NCBI RefSeq assembly: GCF_030936135.1
Contig: NC_082603.1
Coordinates: forward strand, 14,972,880 to 15,036,879
Source: Gavia stellata
Lineage: Eukaryota > Chordata > Aves > Gaviiformes > Gaviidae
Length of the DNA stretch: 64,000 nt
Direction: 5' to 3'
This document shows, one piece after another, positions 1 through 26,538 of this stretch. Under the pieces are notes generated by a model. The model did no database searches. It saw nothing but the letters and a program-made list of their open reading frames with translations, and was not told the DNA's origin. The translations under genes were made by a program, and so were the position numbers. The stretch's first letter is position 1, and every line of letters starts with the position of its first letter.

Positions 1-935
<935 letters not shown>

Positions 936-1979
936 GACTGGCGGTGAGCGGAGCTGTCTCTCGCAGAGGCCCCTGCCGCGCCGATGGGATCCCAGCGGAG
1001 CCCTGCAGACGGCGAGCCCCCGGCGAAGCAGGTCCCCGCGGCCGCAAACGTTTGGCGACGGAAGCGCGCCCAAGATGCGCTCCGGTGGCGGCGGTGCCCC
1101 GACCTGCCGGTGCCTGGGCCGGGCGGCGGCGCTGGAGCAGGCGCAGAGCGGAGCCACCTCCCCGCCCACCCGCCGTGGGTCGGCAGAGGCGGCTCCGCTG
1201 CGTGAGGAGCAGCCACCGGGTCCCAGCGCCCGGGCAGCCGCGTAGCGGGCGGGGAGAGCTTCCTTCCCGCGTTAACGACCACGTCCCGGCACCGGGCAGA
1301 GCTGCGGCGGCTTGGTGTCCCGGAGGAAGCATCGCCTTTCCCCTGTCCCGAGGCTACAGCCAAGGGCCGCGCTAGGCCGGAGCGGTGACAAATGCGGCAC
1401 CCCGCAGGCTGCGGCTAAGCGGCGGCTGGGACGGCAGCCCCGCGGGCACAGCTCTGCCCTGCGGCGCCCTGTGCCGCCGCCGAAGGCCGGAGGAGAGCGG
1501 CCGGACTCCTGCCGTCACGGTCACAAGCGAATAGTTTTCCCCAGAAGCGAGATCGCTAAAAGAAGCACGGAGAGACATGCGCGTGTTGGTCTGGCAGTCA
1601 CACTCGGAACTTTATTACGGGCGTATCGGGAACGGCCGGGCCCTTCGCGCCGCTTCGGCCAAGCGAAGGCACACTCCCTCTACCACCGCCAGCAGTTTTG
1701 TTACGCGAACCCCCGTGATGCGCTCGGGACAGGTGACGCCCTCCCGTTACTTCCCGTGGGCGTGTGACGGCGCCGAGGCGCCGCCTGCGCTCCCCGGGCA
1801 GCGGCCGGGACCGGCCGGCTACCCCCGCCGCCGCCCCGCGCTCCCGGCCCCCGCCGCCCTCTCTGGCCCGTGCCCAGGGTGGCCGCCCGCCGCCTGGTTG
1901 GCTGCGGTTAGCGTGGCTGCCCTGCGGTTGGCTGGTCGGTGGGAGGTGTGCGGGGCGTGGGGGCTGCTTCTTCCCGGAG

Positions 1980-1991
1980 TAAGATGGCGGC
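1980..1991 (+). promoter_or_regulatory. YY1-type element overlapping the DBT start codon (near-TISU)
   Basis: AAGATGGCGGC covers the DBT initiation codon. It fits the YY1 consensus and matches the TISU initiator (SAASATGGCGGC) at all positions but the first, which is T. TISU elements are known to support accurate initiation on mRNAs with very short 5' UTRs. Transcription start data would decide whether it is used this way here. Confidence 0.6.
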
Positions 1992-4900
1992 CGTGACCGC
2001 TCTGAGGAGCAGCTGCCGAGCCGCGGGGCGCCTGGTAAGGGGAGTAGGGGACCCTGTGGGTGGTGGCTTTCCCGGTTAGCTGGTGGACAGTGCGCGGCAT
2101 CTGCGCCTCGGCGGCGGCGGCTTCCTGAAGCCCTGTTGCTTCCTTCCAGCCGGGCGCGAGCGAGGACCGCGCGGCCAGACCCTCGGAGCAAACACGAGAC
2201 GCTCGCGCGCTTGCCGCCTCCCCTCAGCTCTCCCGGCCGCCGCCTCCTGCGCGCGGGCAGTGCCCGAGCTGCCCTCCCCGCCTCTCCTCAGCCTGCCCGT
2301 GCGCCTCAGCCGCGCCTCCGGGCGGGCAGCGCCCCCGCCCGCCCCGCCGCTGCCCCACGGTGCGGCCGCACAGGTGACCGTATCCCCCGCGGCCAGTCAG
2401 CCGGCAGTGCCCGGCCCCCCACGCCCCGTGCTGCCGCGGTGCCGGCGGCGCCCGCCCGCTGCTCCCTGCGGGTCAGAGTGTCCTCGCTCCCCAGGGACCC
2501 CCAGAACAGACTTCCTCCGCCCCACGCTGCTGCTCCCTGAGTGTCTTCCCCGTCGCCCATGTTTCCTGTGGAAGAGACGTGTGCCTCCTGTAACGAGCCA
2601 CTGACATCCTTCTCTTCTGTTATTCCTTAGGCATCTGATTCATTGCATTGCCTATACGTTACACTGCCATCACCGCTCCTCCGCCCATGCATCAGCGCCC
2701 TTTTCATACCGTGTCTGCACAGAGACGGTGTAGTTACACACACAGAAAGGGGAAACGTATTCCCTTGAATCCCAGTAGCCTTGATATTTGTGAATTAAGT
2801 AGTTGAGATACCTTACCATACTTCGAGAAGTGAATCTACGTGGTTGCCTTTTAGGACACTTGTAAACATCATGAAGACTTACTTCATGCTTTCTTCTGCC
2901 TTCTTGTAGTCCTCCTGCTGTAGTGAAGAGTGTTGGTTTCCAATTATGTCACTGCTGTTTTGTGAAATGTCAGAAAAGGAAACATCTTATTGTAATATAA
3001 ACCAAGTGAAAACAAAATTAAGGATCAGTTCTAGTTTCTATTATTATTTCTGCTCTTAATAGTAATTCATACTGTATTTTGAAAGCTAGTAATGAGGAAT
3101 TTTTTCAGTGATACTTTTGTAATTACCTAGTTTTAGGCTACATATAAATAATTTTACTAATTAAGAATATTGAAAATAGCAGCTTCTTTTTAGTTTTCTT
3201 CCTAACTAAACCATTTACTCTTAAATCCAGAGGGAGATTCTGATAAGATGAAAATGCTCATCTTATCTATGTGCATGCTGAACTATAGAATTGGCTACTT
3301 ATAGTGTGTGTTTCCTGAAAGCACATTTTGAATTTTGCTAGGTACTAATTCTTCTTGTGACTATCTACTGTGAAACAGTGATAAGATCTAAGAAATAATA
3401 TGTTTATTATAATATTAAAGGGCTTTATTTTAATATTCTTAATGCTTTTGCAAACACTTTGGCTAGCAAGAGGAAGAAGGACAAAGTAACGGTGGTTGTC
3501 CATGGGGGCTGTAAGTTGTGAAAAAGAAAAGAAAGGAGCCTGGGGGTCTTTGTGTTAAGTAGTAGGGAAATAACAGTTACCGAAGCACTAGGACATGGTG
3601 CCAGTTATTTAGGTGAGGAATAACATCTGACTGAAACATGCTACCAAGGACATGGGTTTAGTATATAGGCAACAATGCACTTGGAGATACAGAATATGTA
3701 TGCAAAACAAATCCAATGTAAGTAAATGTTCACTAAAATGACTCAATGTGACAGCAAGTCAAAAGAGTTCTATAGAGGAGTATCCTTTAATGAGAAGTCA
3801 TTGCCTTCAAGTACAAACTATTCAATTTGTCTTTGAAATTCAGTGTTACTTCATCAGGTAATTGGTTGCCTCAGGCTGCATAAAAACATTTTGTTCTAAG
3901 GTCAGCAATAGATTTTTAGGATCAGTGGTGATTTAGAAAAGCACAGTTGGCTTCTTTTTAAGGAAACAACCAAAACTGAACTAAACGGGGGCAAGGCAGT
4001 TCTCCCCCAAATAGCATACAGCTCCCATGTTGTCTTGGTTCAAACCACAAGTCTTAGTCAAACAGATATCAGTGGCTGATGTGTCCTCAGGATCAGTGAG
4101 AGATTGGAGTGGGCCCTCAGTTTCTTCTCACCACACTAATACAGCACTTTGAAGACTTACACAGAAAAGGTGTTATCTTACTGTGGCATTATTGCCTTTA
4201 AATTGTCATGTAGAGTAATAGTGGTGATATAAACATAACTGCAAGTACTGTGCTTGTTCATTTTTTATTACTATATTTTTACAGACATCAAGATACGTAG
4301 ATAAGTATGCTATGGATATTAGAACTAATTTTGTCTTTTATATGCTTTTGTTGCTTCCTTATTCGGCATTACACAGAAAATAGTATCATGGTAATTAAAT
4401 ACTGAAATTAATAAGCACAGTCTCTTATTTTAATGGATTTTAATTTTTCCCCTTGTTAGAAAGGAACACTGTTCTATGAAGAGATTGGGTACTGTATTAC
4501 TGCTTTAACATACTAGCACACCAACTTTTTAGCAGAGAATGTGCAAAACTGCAAACCAAAAAGATTCCATTTTTAAAAAATGTAGTGGTTTTGAATTATT
4601 TCTACAAATATAATTTGAAACAGCGTTGAAACTCTTCTGTAACAAAACCAGTCTGGTTTTTTGGCAGAGACGTTACTAATTTACTACCTGCATTGATTAC
4701 CAAATGTTAAAAACACATGGAAAGCATTATGAACCTTCACGTTTAGAAATAGTTCAGAGATTTGATGTGCTCCTTGTGGTCATCTTCACAGGTAAATATT
4801 GAATGTTTTCCGTGTAGAGTTACATAAAGAGAAAAGAGTTTTATCGTAAGTTTGGGACAAAAGGATCTTGTTGGACCAAAAAATGTAACCATGGACTCAA

Positions 4901-7900
4901 GCAGGAAGAAAAACACAATTGAAATAGGAGAAAATAGGCTTGTGAAGATGTACGTTATATACCAGTTCTGTAATTGAATGAGAATGTTAAATGTGTTCAT
5001 AAAATAAGATTTGCCATAGCTTAAAATTGTAATTTTACCTGATTTTTTTTTTTTTAATAGAGGAAATTTTTTGGAGGACTAGTGAAAAGGGCTTACTGTT
5101 TGCTCATTATAGGAATTGGAAAAATATTTGTTCTAGATTAGTAGATACAATCTTAGTAGCAGGCAGTTGAAAAGTAACTCAGTATAACTTTGGTTGTGTC
5201 CTTTATGGTAGATTATATTGTATAAATATTTGTTCCCAAAATAAAGGTGATATTAAATATAACTTGAAATGCTAGATTAAATAATATAGAAAATGTGTAC
5301 ATTGTCAGTTCAGAATTGTACATTTTTCTGAATAATCTACTTTTTTAAAGTGTAATATAAAATCAAATAGTTTAACAGTTTCGGGGGCGGGGAGGGCAAT
5401 CAGGAAGTTTCATGTGCTCTGTAATTACTGAAAGGATTTTTAGAAAAAGAAGTTAAAATTAACTTTCCCATGCAGGTGTGCTGTTTTCTGGCTCCTCTAA
5501 GAAGATAATTTCTAAATTTTACAGTTTTGAGCTACTTGAGGTACATTGCAGCACCTGAATTTTTTTCATATCTCTAAATTAATTAGAGATAGTATCTACA
5601 GATAAATTGTTATTTTTGTGAATTTTACAGCACTCTAAGACAACGTAACACCAGAATTATGTTAGATTTAAGAAATCTTACTAAATAAGAAAGGGTCTGG
5701 ACTAACTTCTGTTGAGATTAATGATAAAATGCCTGTTTATGTCAATGCAAGTGCTACTGGCTTTGCTTTTGACCAAAATCATGACTGATTACATAATGCT
5801 TTAAAGCATAAGGTTTTGTTTGAAGAACCTTTCAGAAAATTCTGTTGACCCTTTAAGTTGATTTCTGGATAAATATAATTGTAATGATGAAAGAAAACCA
5901 TCTCACACCCAGTTCTTAAAAAAATGTCATTAAAATTGATGTGAAATGGTACTAAGCTTGAAGATGATTGCCTCCTATATATTAACAGAAATAAAAGGGC
6001 AACTGTCTGTGCCCTCTGGTGTGAATTTCCTTTCCTGATCAACCTTTGACTGGAATAAGAACTGACAAAGAAAAATATGCTGATTTTTTCCTGTAGTCTA
6101 GGGGACCCTTCCAGCATCCATTCTGGATGACAGTATTTCAGATGACTGATGTAGTTCATATTAATGTATGCTTTTTGTGTGTGTGTCCTGATTAAACTAA
6201 TTGCTTAGAGAAACAATAGCAAGTATGAATCTCTTACCAGATCTTGTCATGATTTTTGTTAATTGGTTATGTTATTGTGGCTTTGATCTCCCCATGTGTT
6301 GTGTTAGCGAAAGAAGTTAAAGACCTGGCAAAGCTTATGCTAATTTAATGGTTATTGTACATTCAGTATGTATTCAGTATAATTGTGTTTCCTTAAGAAC
6401 TTCTCTTATATAAACTAGAATTAAACTATTTTAGTATTACTGTTGCATCAGGAATATTAAATGAACTCTACATTCCTCAGTCCATTATATTAACACTTGA
6501 GACTTTCCTCCCTCAGGTTTGCATTCACCGTGTTAGATCGTGCAGCAGCATTCGCTTCATAAAATCAAAATATGTGTGCGTGTTTGACAAATCTGCCCTC
6601 AAGTTTAGTCATCAACAGCGATTATTCAGAACATCTGCTGGTAATCTTTTTCATAATAAAATAATTTATTTTATTTTGCTGTTTTATGAGTGTTATGTTA
6701 GCAGTTTGTGTATGACTGGTATGTAGACTATTTTTGATGCATTCAGATTTTTCTGTCTGATATCTTATATTTAATATTAAACATGCCATATTTCCTTATT
6801 GCCTGTTTTAAGTTTCATGTGGCCAAATCGTCCAGTTTAAGCTTTCTGACATTGGCGAAGGGATTACAGAGGTGACTGTAAAAGAATGGTAAGCTCTACT
6901 TTCCTAGAAATATACTAAGAAATCAGCAAGTAGTTTAACAGCTGTATTATTAGTTATTTTTCTGAGAATGTGTTTTCTGGGTTACTAGTGAAGTTTTTCA
7001 AGTTTCATTTTCAACATTTTAAAACCTTGTATATACTAAGCTTTGCATTTTGTTTATTTGAGAGTGGAAAAGATGGAAGGAATGGGATGCCCTAACTGCA
7101 CCAGTATATAGGCTTTCCTTCAGTGATTAATGTTTCTAGAGTGCAGGAGGTCTGTCTTTTATTATCTTACTTAAGCTGAACTTTGGAAACAAATTATTAG
7201 TCTGGAGAATCCACATAATTTTATCCTATACCCCTTCTCTATTTACTTTAGTAAAAGATTTGAACATTTAAATTGTTTGTAAAAAAAGCCAGTGATGAAT
7301 GGATTAAGCAAAACCAAAGTGTACAGTGAAGGAAGGCAGTGTTGAAGTGCTTTGTTCTTTGTACAAATAGGTGAAAATGCCTCTCTTTGCATATAAGACT
7401 GTTTCCCACTTTCAGTTTCTTTTCTGAAACTGATCATATACTGATCCTGGCAATTTGAAACTAAGAACTTCCTTAGGTTTAGACTAAGCTGGGCTCATTC
7501 TTATTTTTAGATGGTTTATAGTCTGTCAAGAAAACTCTGCTTTACTAAAGTAATAGTAAAAATATGTGTGGTGATATTCTAAATCATTGTGTCATTTGAC
7601 ACAACAAAGGGTTGTGGAGCAGTCAGGCAAAAGGTATATAGGAAATGTATCCATTATGTAGAATTTGACGTCTTATCTGGAATGTGTTTTCATGTTGTAG
7701 GGATGTACATAACTGAACTTATGAAAAGAATACACAGCATAGAATTTTACACTTAGTATGTTTTATACTAGCCTGTGTCTTTTCTCTTAGGTATATAAAA
7801 GAAGGTGATAGTGTGTCTCAGTTTGATAGCATCTGTGAAGTACAAAGCGATAAAGCTTCCGTTACTATTACTAGTCGTTATGATGGCATCATCAGAAAAC

Positions 7901-10900
7901 TCCATTACAATTTAGATGAAATTGCTTATGTTGGAAAACCGTTAGTGGACATTGAAATCGATGCTTCAAAAGGTATTGTAAGCCCTTTTTTCCTCTTGTA
8001 TATTTTATGCTTGTTGTCATAAAACCATCAGTGGCAGAGGAGTTTACTTCTTCCTCCTGAAAATCTTAAAACTGAATAATTTTTTTCCCCTGTATAAAAT
8101 CAAGGAAATTAAGTGGAAAAAGTGGTGATATTTTATTAGGATTTAAAATCTCAAAAGCCAGATGTTTCCTATTGAAAATTTAGCTTAAGCAGCAGCCTTT
8201 AGTATGCTATGTTCCCATCCGCAGTAGCTCAAAGTAAATGTTAAAAAATTCAGCTGTCACAGAATCACAGAATGGTTGAGGTTGGAATTTAACAAATGCT
8301 TATAATGTAGTAAAGTTAATTTTTTTTCTTTTTGTTTGCAGGTGTTGCCCCAGAAGAAGATGTTGTTGAAACACCTCCTATGTCTCATGAAGAGCACACT
8401 CACCAAGAGATAAAAGGTCACAAAACATTAGCAACCCCTGCAGTTCGTCGTCTCGCCATGGAGAACAATGTAAGTCTGCTGAATCGGGTCCTGCTGCTTT
8501 TTATCCATCTTTTACATAGCAGTTTGGCCGACTAGGAGAACATTAACCTAGAGGAAAATCACTTGTTTTCAAATACATTTCAAATGTGTAAAAACTGTTG
8601 TGAATGGGATTGTGCTTTCTGGTGATTATGGTGGACAGGAAAAGAATTACTGGGCTTAAAATGCAGTTAGGATGCTTTAGGCTGGAGATTAAAGAAAATC
8701 TCTTTAGAATAAAAATAATGAAGTATCAGAATAGATTCCTGGGACAGAGGAAGGAGGAGTGAAAAATGGAATCTCAGCTTTAGCTACCTTGTTCTGTTTA
8801 TCAGATTTGTATTAGAGCAGAGGATGTACTAGGTGATCTTTTAAGCACTTTTCTAATTCTTTTTTCTTGTGAATCTATGAATATTCCGTTGGTTTTGAAA
8901 GCTTGTGGTGCATTTTTAGGAGAAAAAGAAAACAATAAGTAGAGAAAATTAAGTGACAAATATAGCTTTCCTCAAATCAATGTTTCACTATTGATCCTGT
9001 GAGTTAATTAAGAGGTAAGTAGTATTCATAGTTCCTCCTTGAAGTATGGAATTAGACACCTAGTGGGCCTTCTGGGTGATTTGAAGAATGTTGAGTACCT
9101 AATAAATCATAGAAATGGAAAGAAAACTGTAGGTATGTTAGATCAGTAACAGGAATAATTTTTAACCGTAGCTCACAATATAGCATATTTTTATATTGCT
9201 GTAAAGTGGAAGTGTCATAACTCGTTATGTACTTTTCAGATTAAATTGAGTGAAGTTATTGGAACAGGGAAAGATAACAGAATCCTTAAAGAAGACATAC
9301 TCAATTACTTGGCCAAACAAACAGGAGCTATTTTACCTCCATCACCGAAGGCTGAAATTATCCCACCTTTGCCAAAATCAGAGACCGTGCCAGCCGCTGC
9401 AAAGGACAAAGCACGCAAAATTCCTGTACCTGTTTCCAGACCCATTGTGTTTTCAGGAAAAGATAAAACTGAACCTATAACAGGTAAATCATGAAATATA
9501 ATATCTTCAGGCCATGTTCACAGTACACTACCAGTAAATGTTACTCAGTGAACAGTTGATTCCTTTTGATGGGAGTGTGTTTCATGTTATTGTCATGCAG
9601 GTGAGCAATAGGAAAACATGCTCTGTAAGAAGGTGTTGTATGAAATTATTATTTTATTAAATAATTGTTCATGTTTTGGTTGGATGGAGTTGGGCTGCAA
9701 GTTGCAGTTGCTCATTTTTAATCCGAGTTTCTTCAAATGTATGCTGAAACAGGTAGGAATTCTGAAACACACGCAAATTTGTCACAATATGAAACATTAT
9801 GCAATTAGTGGCAAAGTGCAGTGAATTTAAGGGTTTATCAGTGCTTAACAATAGCATACTTCAGTATTCACACTTCTTCTGGAGAAGAGTGCAACAAAAG
9901 ATACTAAGGTAAGAAAAATCACATTAAAAGAGGAAGATAAAAGTTTTTTGCTTGCCTTTCAGGTAGCACTTATTTGAAGAGGCTGGAAAGAGTAGTGCAG
10001 ATTAGTGTATTATGATTTCAAATACATACATACATAGGAGAGATATGCAGTAATATAATCTGAAATATTACAATCATAAAAATTGAGTTCCATGTGCTGA
10101 ATAACTGTTGATCTAAAAGAGAGGTTTACCCTGTCCTTTTTTGGTTGTGGTTGGGTTTTGTTTTCATTTGTTTTAAGTTATGTAATTTGTTTAGTAGAAA
10201 CAAATAATTGAATTTTCCCCATAACTTTCCAGAAGCTCATTTTGTTGGTTTAAGAAGTCAGTGAATATTTTCCAGGTTTTCACAAGGCAATGGTAAAGAC
10301 TATGAGTGCAGCCCTGAAGATACCCCACTTCGGTTATTGTGATGAGATTGATTTGACTCAGCTTGTTCAGTTGCGAGAAGAGCTGAAACCTCTAGCACAA
10401 AGTCGTGGGGTTAAGCTTTCCTTTATGCCTTTCTTCATAAAGGTGAGATGTGCAGCATGTAATACTTATGCAGACTTTGCCAAAATCTGATCAGTGATTG
10501 TTATAAGTTTGGAGCACCTCACTATCATCTGGATAATTACAGGTCACAAGAAAAATCTCTCTTGTTTGTTGAACCACTTAGGAATTTACTGTTGGAATTG
10601 TAGTTAGGGTTATATAATATAATGGAAAATGTTTGAAATATTAATGGGGAAGGATGGAGCAGATAAAGCATTATTCATTATGGGGGTAAGCATCACTGGG
10701 TGTTTGAATTACACAAAACAAATTTTGGAAACTGTCAATATTTTTTATTAGCTCCATTAAAATGACTCTCGTGCAATGCATCATTATTATTGTTACTGTT
10801 ATTATATTTTTGTTGGTAATGAATCCCTCAGGTGAATCAGTATGTCTCTTCTGTTGTTCAGGTGAATGAGTATGTCTCTTCTGTTGTTCAGAAGACCAGG

Positions 10901-13900
10901 CACTTGCACTCATTAGTTGCCATGGTTCCATTTCCAACTGTTGGCATCAATGAAGGCTGATGCACTGTCTAAGATAAGCATTGAATTCATAGCTTAGTCT
11001 GAAACTTCTGGTAATGCTATTTCAATTACAGTGCTAAGTAAGCACTTGGTCTACTCACTGTCTTTTAGCGGGAATTAATATTACTCCCTTGAAATAATTG
11101 TCATCTAAGTGGAGAGCCAAGAATGACATTGCTGCTGAATCTCATAACTTTTTTGTCTTGGGATATTTGATTTGAATTGTGGAACAGAAATAACAAATTC
11201 AGATTCAGCTTCAATTATACTTGGGAAAGGGCTTATCACTTTTCATGAGTCTGTCTGACCTATATTTGGTTTTTGTAAGCTGTCTTTTTCTTCTCCTATC
11301 CTAATAATGACAGAATATCAGCAGACAAGTTTAGGAGAGTTTAGGCCAAATTTGATTGCATTGAGGAAATCCATATTGTTATTAATCTAAATTGTCTCCC
11401 ACCTTCCCTCCCGTTCCTTCCTTTCCATGCAGCTCTCCGGTTATAAAACATAAAAATTTATCTTTTTTTTCTCTCCCCCCCCCCCCCTTTTATATTTAAC
11501 AGGCAGCCTCTCTGGGATTATTGCAGTATCCCATTCTTAATGCTTCTTTGGATGAAAGCTGTCAAAATGTCACATACAAGGTTTGTAAACTACTGATAAA
11601 AATTGTGAGCAGAAAACCTGAACTAACAGCTAACAAGGGCTTTTCAGAATGTCTGAGCTAATTGTAAGAACCAAAATTATGATGTTGTGCTGGAAAATAA
11701 TTTGTGTGTCCAGATTCTAAGATGGATTTGATTTATTATTGATCTTATTTCAGTAGTTTGTTTAATTAGTGATTTAATTTAGTATAGTGATTTCCTGTTT
11801 TTCATCAGAAGATGGGCTAAGCATTTAAAATGAGAACATTTGAAACCTAATACAGTATTTTTTAGGTAATGGCACAATGGTTCCACTGTTCCAATGCTCA
11901 ACCCTTATGTATTAAAGTCATTTTAAAATCAGTTTTGATAACAATTATTTAATTTTCATACAAGGTGCTGGATTGATACTTCTGGGCAGCAAGTATCTAT
12001 TTTCTTAAGTGATGTGTACATACTTCTTGCAGTACAAACTCCTTTTGTGCTGTTTTATCGATATCTCCCAGATGAATCATTATATATTCCTTCTAGCAAA
12101 TGAAAGGCAACTCAGTTTCCTCTTTTTTTTCATTTTAGTGTTCTCTTTAAAATCTGCTAGTCATGTTTTGTTACCCGTATAATCATCCTAAAGTGAAATA
12201 TTCTCAGTGTGAAACTGATTCCAGGATTTTGTATTTCCTGGATTTGAAATTGCTAAAATCAGTTTGCACTTTGCAGATGTGGAAAGCTAATATTTAAAAA
12301 TTTACATACCCTTCTCCCCTCAAAGTTGTATAGAGGAGTTGCTTACTACAGACAGCACTTTCTAGGTTAAAAAGATATATAAAGAAGACATTATTCAGGT
12401 GCTTTTTCGTGTAAAATATGTTTTATGTTGATGTCCAGTTAATGAAACTTGTTGCAGGCTTCGCACAACATTGGAGTTGCTATGGACACAGAGCAAGGTT
12501 TAATTGTCCCAAACGTGAAAAATGTTCAAGTCTGTAGTGTGTTTGAGATTGCTTCCGAATTAAATCGCCTACAGTCCCTGGGCTCTGCAGGCCAACTGGG
12601 AACAAATGACCTCACTGGGGGAACATTCACCCTTTCAAATATTGGCACAGTAAGTAGAGGAAAAATGAGAACTCATATCTGAAAACTGCTTCTGAAATGA
12701 ATACCTTAGTAAAGTTTAATGTGCAATGAACAAAACATAGCAATTAATGCAAGAGGCAATCTGCTTTAAAAAAAAAAAAGGCTAACTAATACCCTCAGCT
12801 TTTTCTTTTCTAGATTGGTGGCACTTACGCCAAACCAGTGATTCTACCTCCTGAAGTAGCTATTGGAGCACTTGGAAAGATACAGGTATATTAACTTCAT
12901 CTTAGTGATGTGAGGGCTTAACTCTAGCTAACTAAGGTCATCTGTAATGAAAATGAAATGTGGAGTGTCCCTTTGTTTTGTTTTTCGTATATAAACATTT
13001 CCTCTTTATGTTACAGAAGCTGCATAGCTTGTGATTGAAAAGTTTTGTGATGTTTTTAGATGACACTGGAGAGACACCAAATGTTTAAATAGGACTTTTG
13101 TTATTCCAAAGGGTCAGATTTGTTTTCAAGAATCCTGTTAGATTTCACTCACATCTATGTTTAGCCTTCTAGTTATTAAGAAACAATGTAAATATGTTTT
13201 TACAAGTTTTGCAGTATGGCAATAGGATTTTTGCTATCATCAAGGAGACAACTTGAGACTAAAAAAGTATTCTGATAATGAAGTCTAATTTCATGAGCCA
13301 GATAGCTGAATCCATACAGAACTCTGTGTGGTGAAGGCAGTTTCATATTTTCTGAATTTCAGGCTTTAATTCTTTAATATAGGCATTTGAGATCAATGCT
13401 GGAAATGAAATCAGTATTAATTTAAAATACTTTTTCTATGTTCTTCCTATGAGCCGTTTGTTTAGGGAGTGCTTTAAGGAAACCATCACTTCGAGCACTA
13501 ACAGTGCAATAAACTATTCAGGAAAAAACTTTTGAGTCAAGAAAGGTTTTTGCTACTTCAGTATTTACATGATAGTGGAAACAGGATATGACTGTGACTG
13601 TTTACTACGTAGGTTTGCAATATATTCTGATCCACAGCACAAACAATAATGGGAAGGTCTTTGTTTTTTGAATGACACTATGCTGTCTGTCTAATTTAGC
13701 AAAATGTTTAAATTTAGATTAACAAATTAACAATTAAAAAAACCACAGGTTTGTTAATGAAAGTATTTTATATTTCTGTTTTTTCCTTCCTCTGATTTTT
13801 AGGTTCTTCCTCGGTTTAATGGAAAAGGTGAAGTATTTAAAGCACAGATAATGAATGTGAGTTGGTCAGCTGATCACCGCATCATTGATGGAGCTACAAT

Positions 13901-13970
13901 GGCCCGGTTTTCTAACTTGTGGAAATCTTACTTGGAGAGCCCTGCTTCGATGCTGCTAGACCTTAAATAA
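1984..13970 (+). CDS. DBT: Branched-chain alpha-keto acid dehydrogenase E2 (dihydrolipoyl transacylase), mitochondrial
   Basis: DBT is the 24-mer core of the mitochondrial BCKDH complex and transfers branched-chain acyl groups from lipoate to CoA in leucine, isoleucine and valine breakdown. There are eleven coding exons: 1984-2034, 6517-6640, 6813-6888, 7791-7972, 8342-8469, 9240-9483, 10276-10442, 11503-11580, 12458-12649, 12814-12885 and 13803-13970. These total 1,482 nt or 493 aa (human 482), with all phases consistent. Residues 1-62 or so are an Arg/Ser-rich mitochondrial presequence, the least conserved part. A lipoyl domain follows, with the lipoyl lysine at K105 in SDKASV. The E1/E3-binding domain lies at about 175-211 ([13 protein letters not shown] onward), then a Pro/Lys linker and the catalytic acyltransferase domain. 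The catalytic motif DHRIIDG supplies H463 and D467. The C-terminal LLDLK matches the family. The start is fixed by the MAAV amino terminus. Confidence 0.97.
2035..6516 (+). other. DBT intron 1
   Basis: A 4.5-kb intron, the largest in DBT. Its first 500 bp continue the CpG-rich block and then it becomes AT-rich. Apart from short homopolymer runs (for example T12 near 5043) I see no recognisable repeat, exon or RNA gene. A 126-codon minus-strand frame at 6159-5779 has no family resemblance and is probably chance. Confidence 0.7.
8258..8291 (-). mobile_element. CR1 LINE 3'-end stub
   Basis: The segment TCACAGAATCACAGAATGG followed by TTGAGGTTGGAA is the reverse complement of the CR1 3' terminus: the octamer-like ATTCTGTGA repeats preceded by the TTCCAACCT block. 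Only about 34 bp are recognisable, a severely 5'-truncated and old copy. It sits in DBT intron 4, ending about 50 bp before the exon 5 acceptor. Confidence 0.8.
10829..10888. repeat. Tandem duplication, 2 x 30 bp
   Basis: Two adjacent 30-bp copies starting CAGGTGAATC differ at a single base (c versus g at the tenth position). They lie in DBT intron 7, well away from splice sites. The near identity implies a recent duplication or a small variable-number repeat. Confidence 0.9.
11475..11487 (+). repeat. Poly-C(13) inside the DBT exon 8 acceptor tract
   Basis: Thirteen consecutive C residues follow a T/C run and precede TTTTATATTTAACAG, the acceptor of DBT exon 8 at 11503. The homopolymer therefore forms part of the polypyrimidine tract. 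Such runs are unstable in length and can bind poly-C-binding proteins; any effect on exon 8 splicing is inference. Confidence 0.85.

Positions 13971-13971
<1 letters not shown>
13966..13971 (+). terminator. AATAAA overlapping the DBT stop codon, with alternatives downstream
   Basis: The DBT stop TAA (13968-13970) is contained within an AATAAA hexamer. More conventional 3' UTR signals follow at 14415-14420, 14876-14881 and 15487-15492. Mammalian DBT mRNAs are known to carry long 3' UTRs, so a downstream signal is more likely to be the main one. Use of the stop-embedded hexamer would leave almost no 3' UTR. Confidence 0.4.
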
Positions 13972-26269
<12,298 letters not shown>

Positions 26270-26538
26270 AGAATGTAACTGTGAATGGAAGAAAATATCA
26301 AGTATACTTCCTAACAAAGAGGCGTACAACAGGGATTTTGTTTTTCCACTGATGAGAAGTGGTTTGCATATTTGTAATTCTCAGTGAAACTGGGAAATAA
26401 GACCTCTTCCTATGTACAGGAAAGACTAAACCAGTTTTTTTTGTAAGCAATGAATTAGTTTTTAAAAAGCTAAAAGCAAAAAAAAAAAGATAGATTTGGA
26501 ATTGGTAGGAAAAAAACCCCTGTAAAACCTAACTCCTG

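Noticed and set aside
5779-6159. 126-codon minus-strand frame in DBT intron 1
   Set aside because: No recognisable domain; a length reachable by chance in several kilobases of intron.
9100-9150. AATCATAGAAATGGAAAG in DBT intron 5 as a further CR1 end
   Set aside because: Too short and without the GGTTGGAA block that marks CR1 3' ends.
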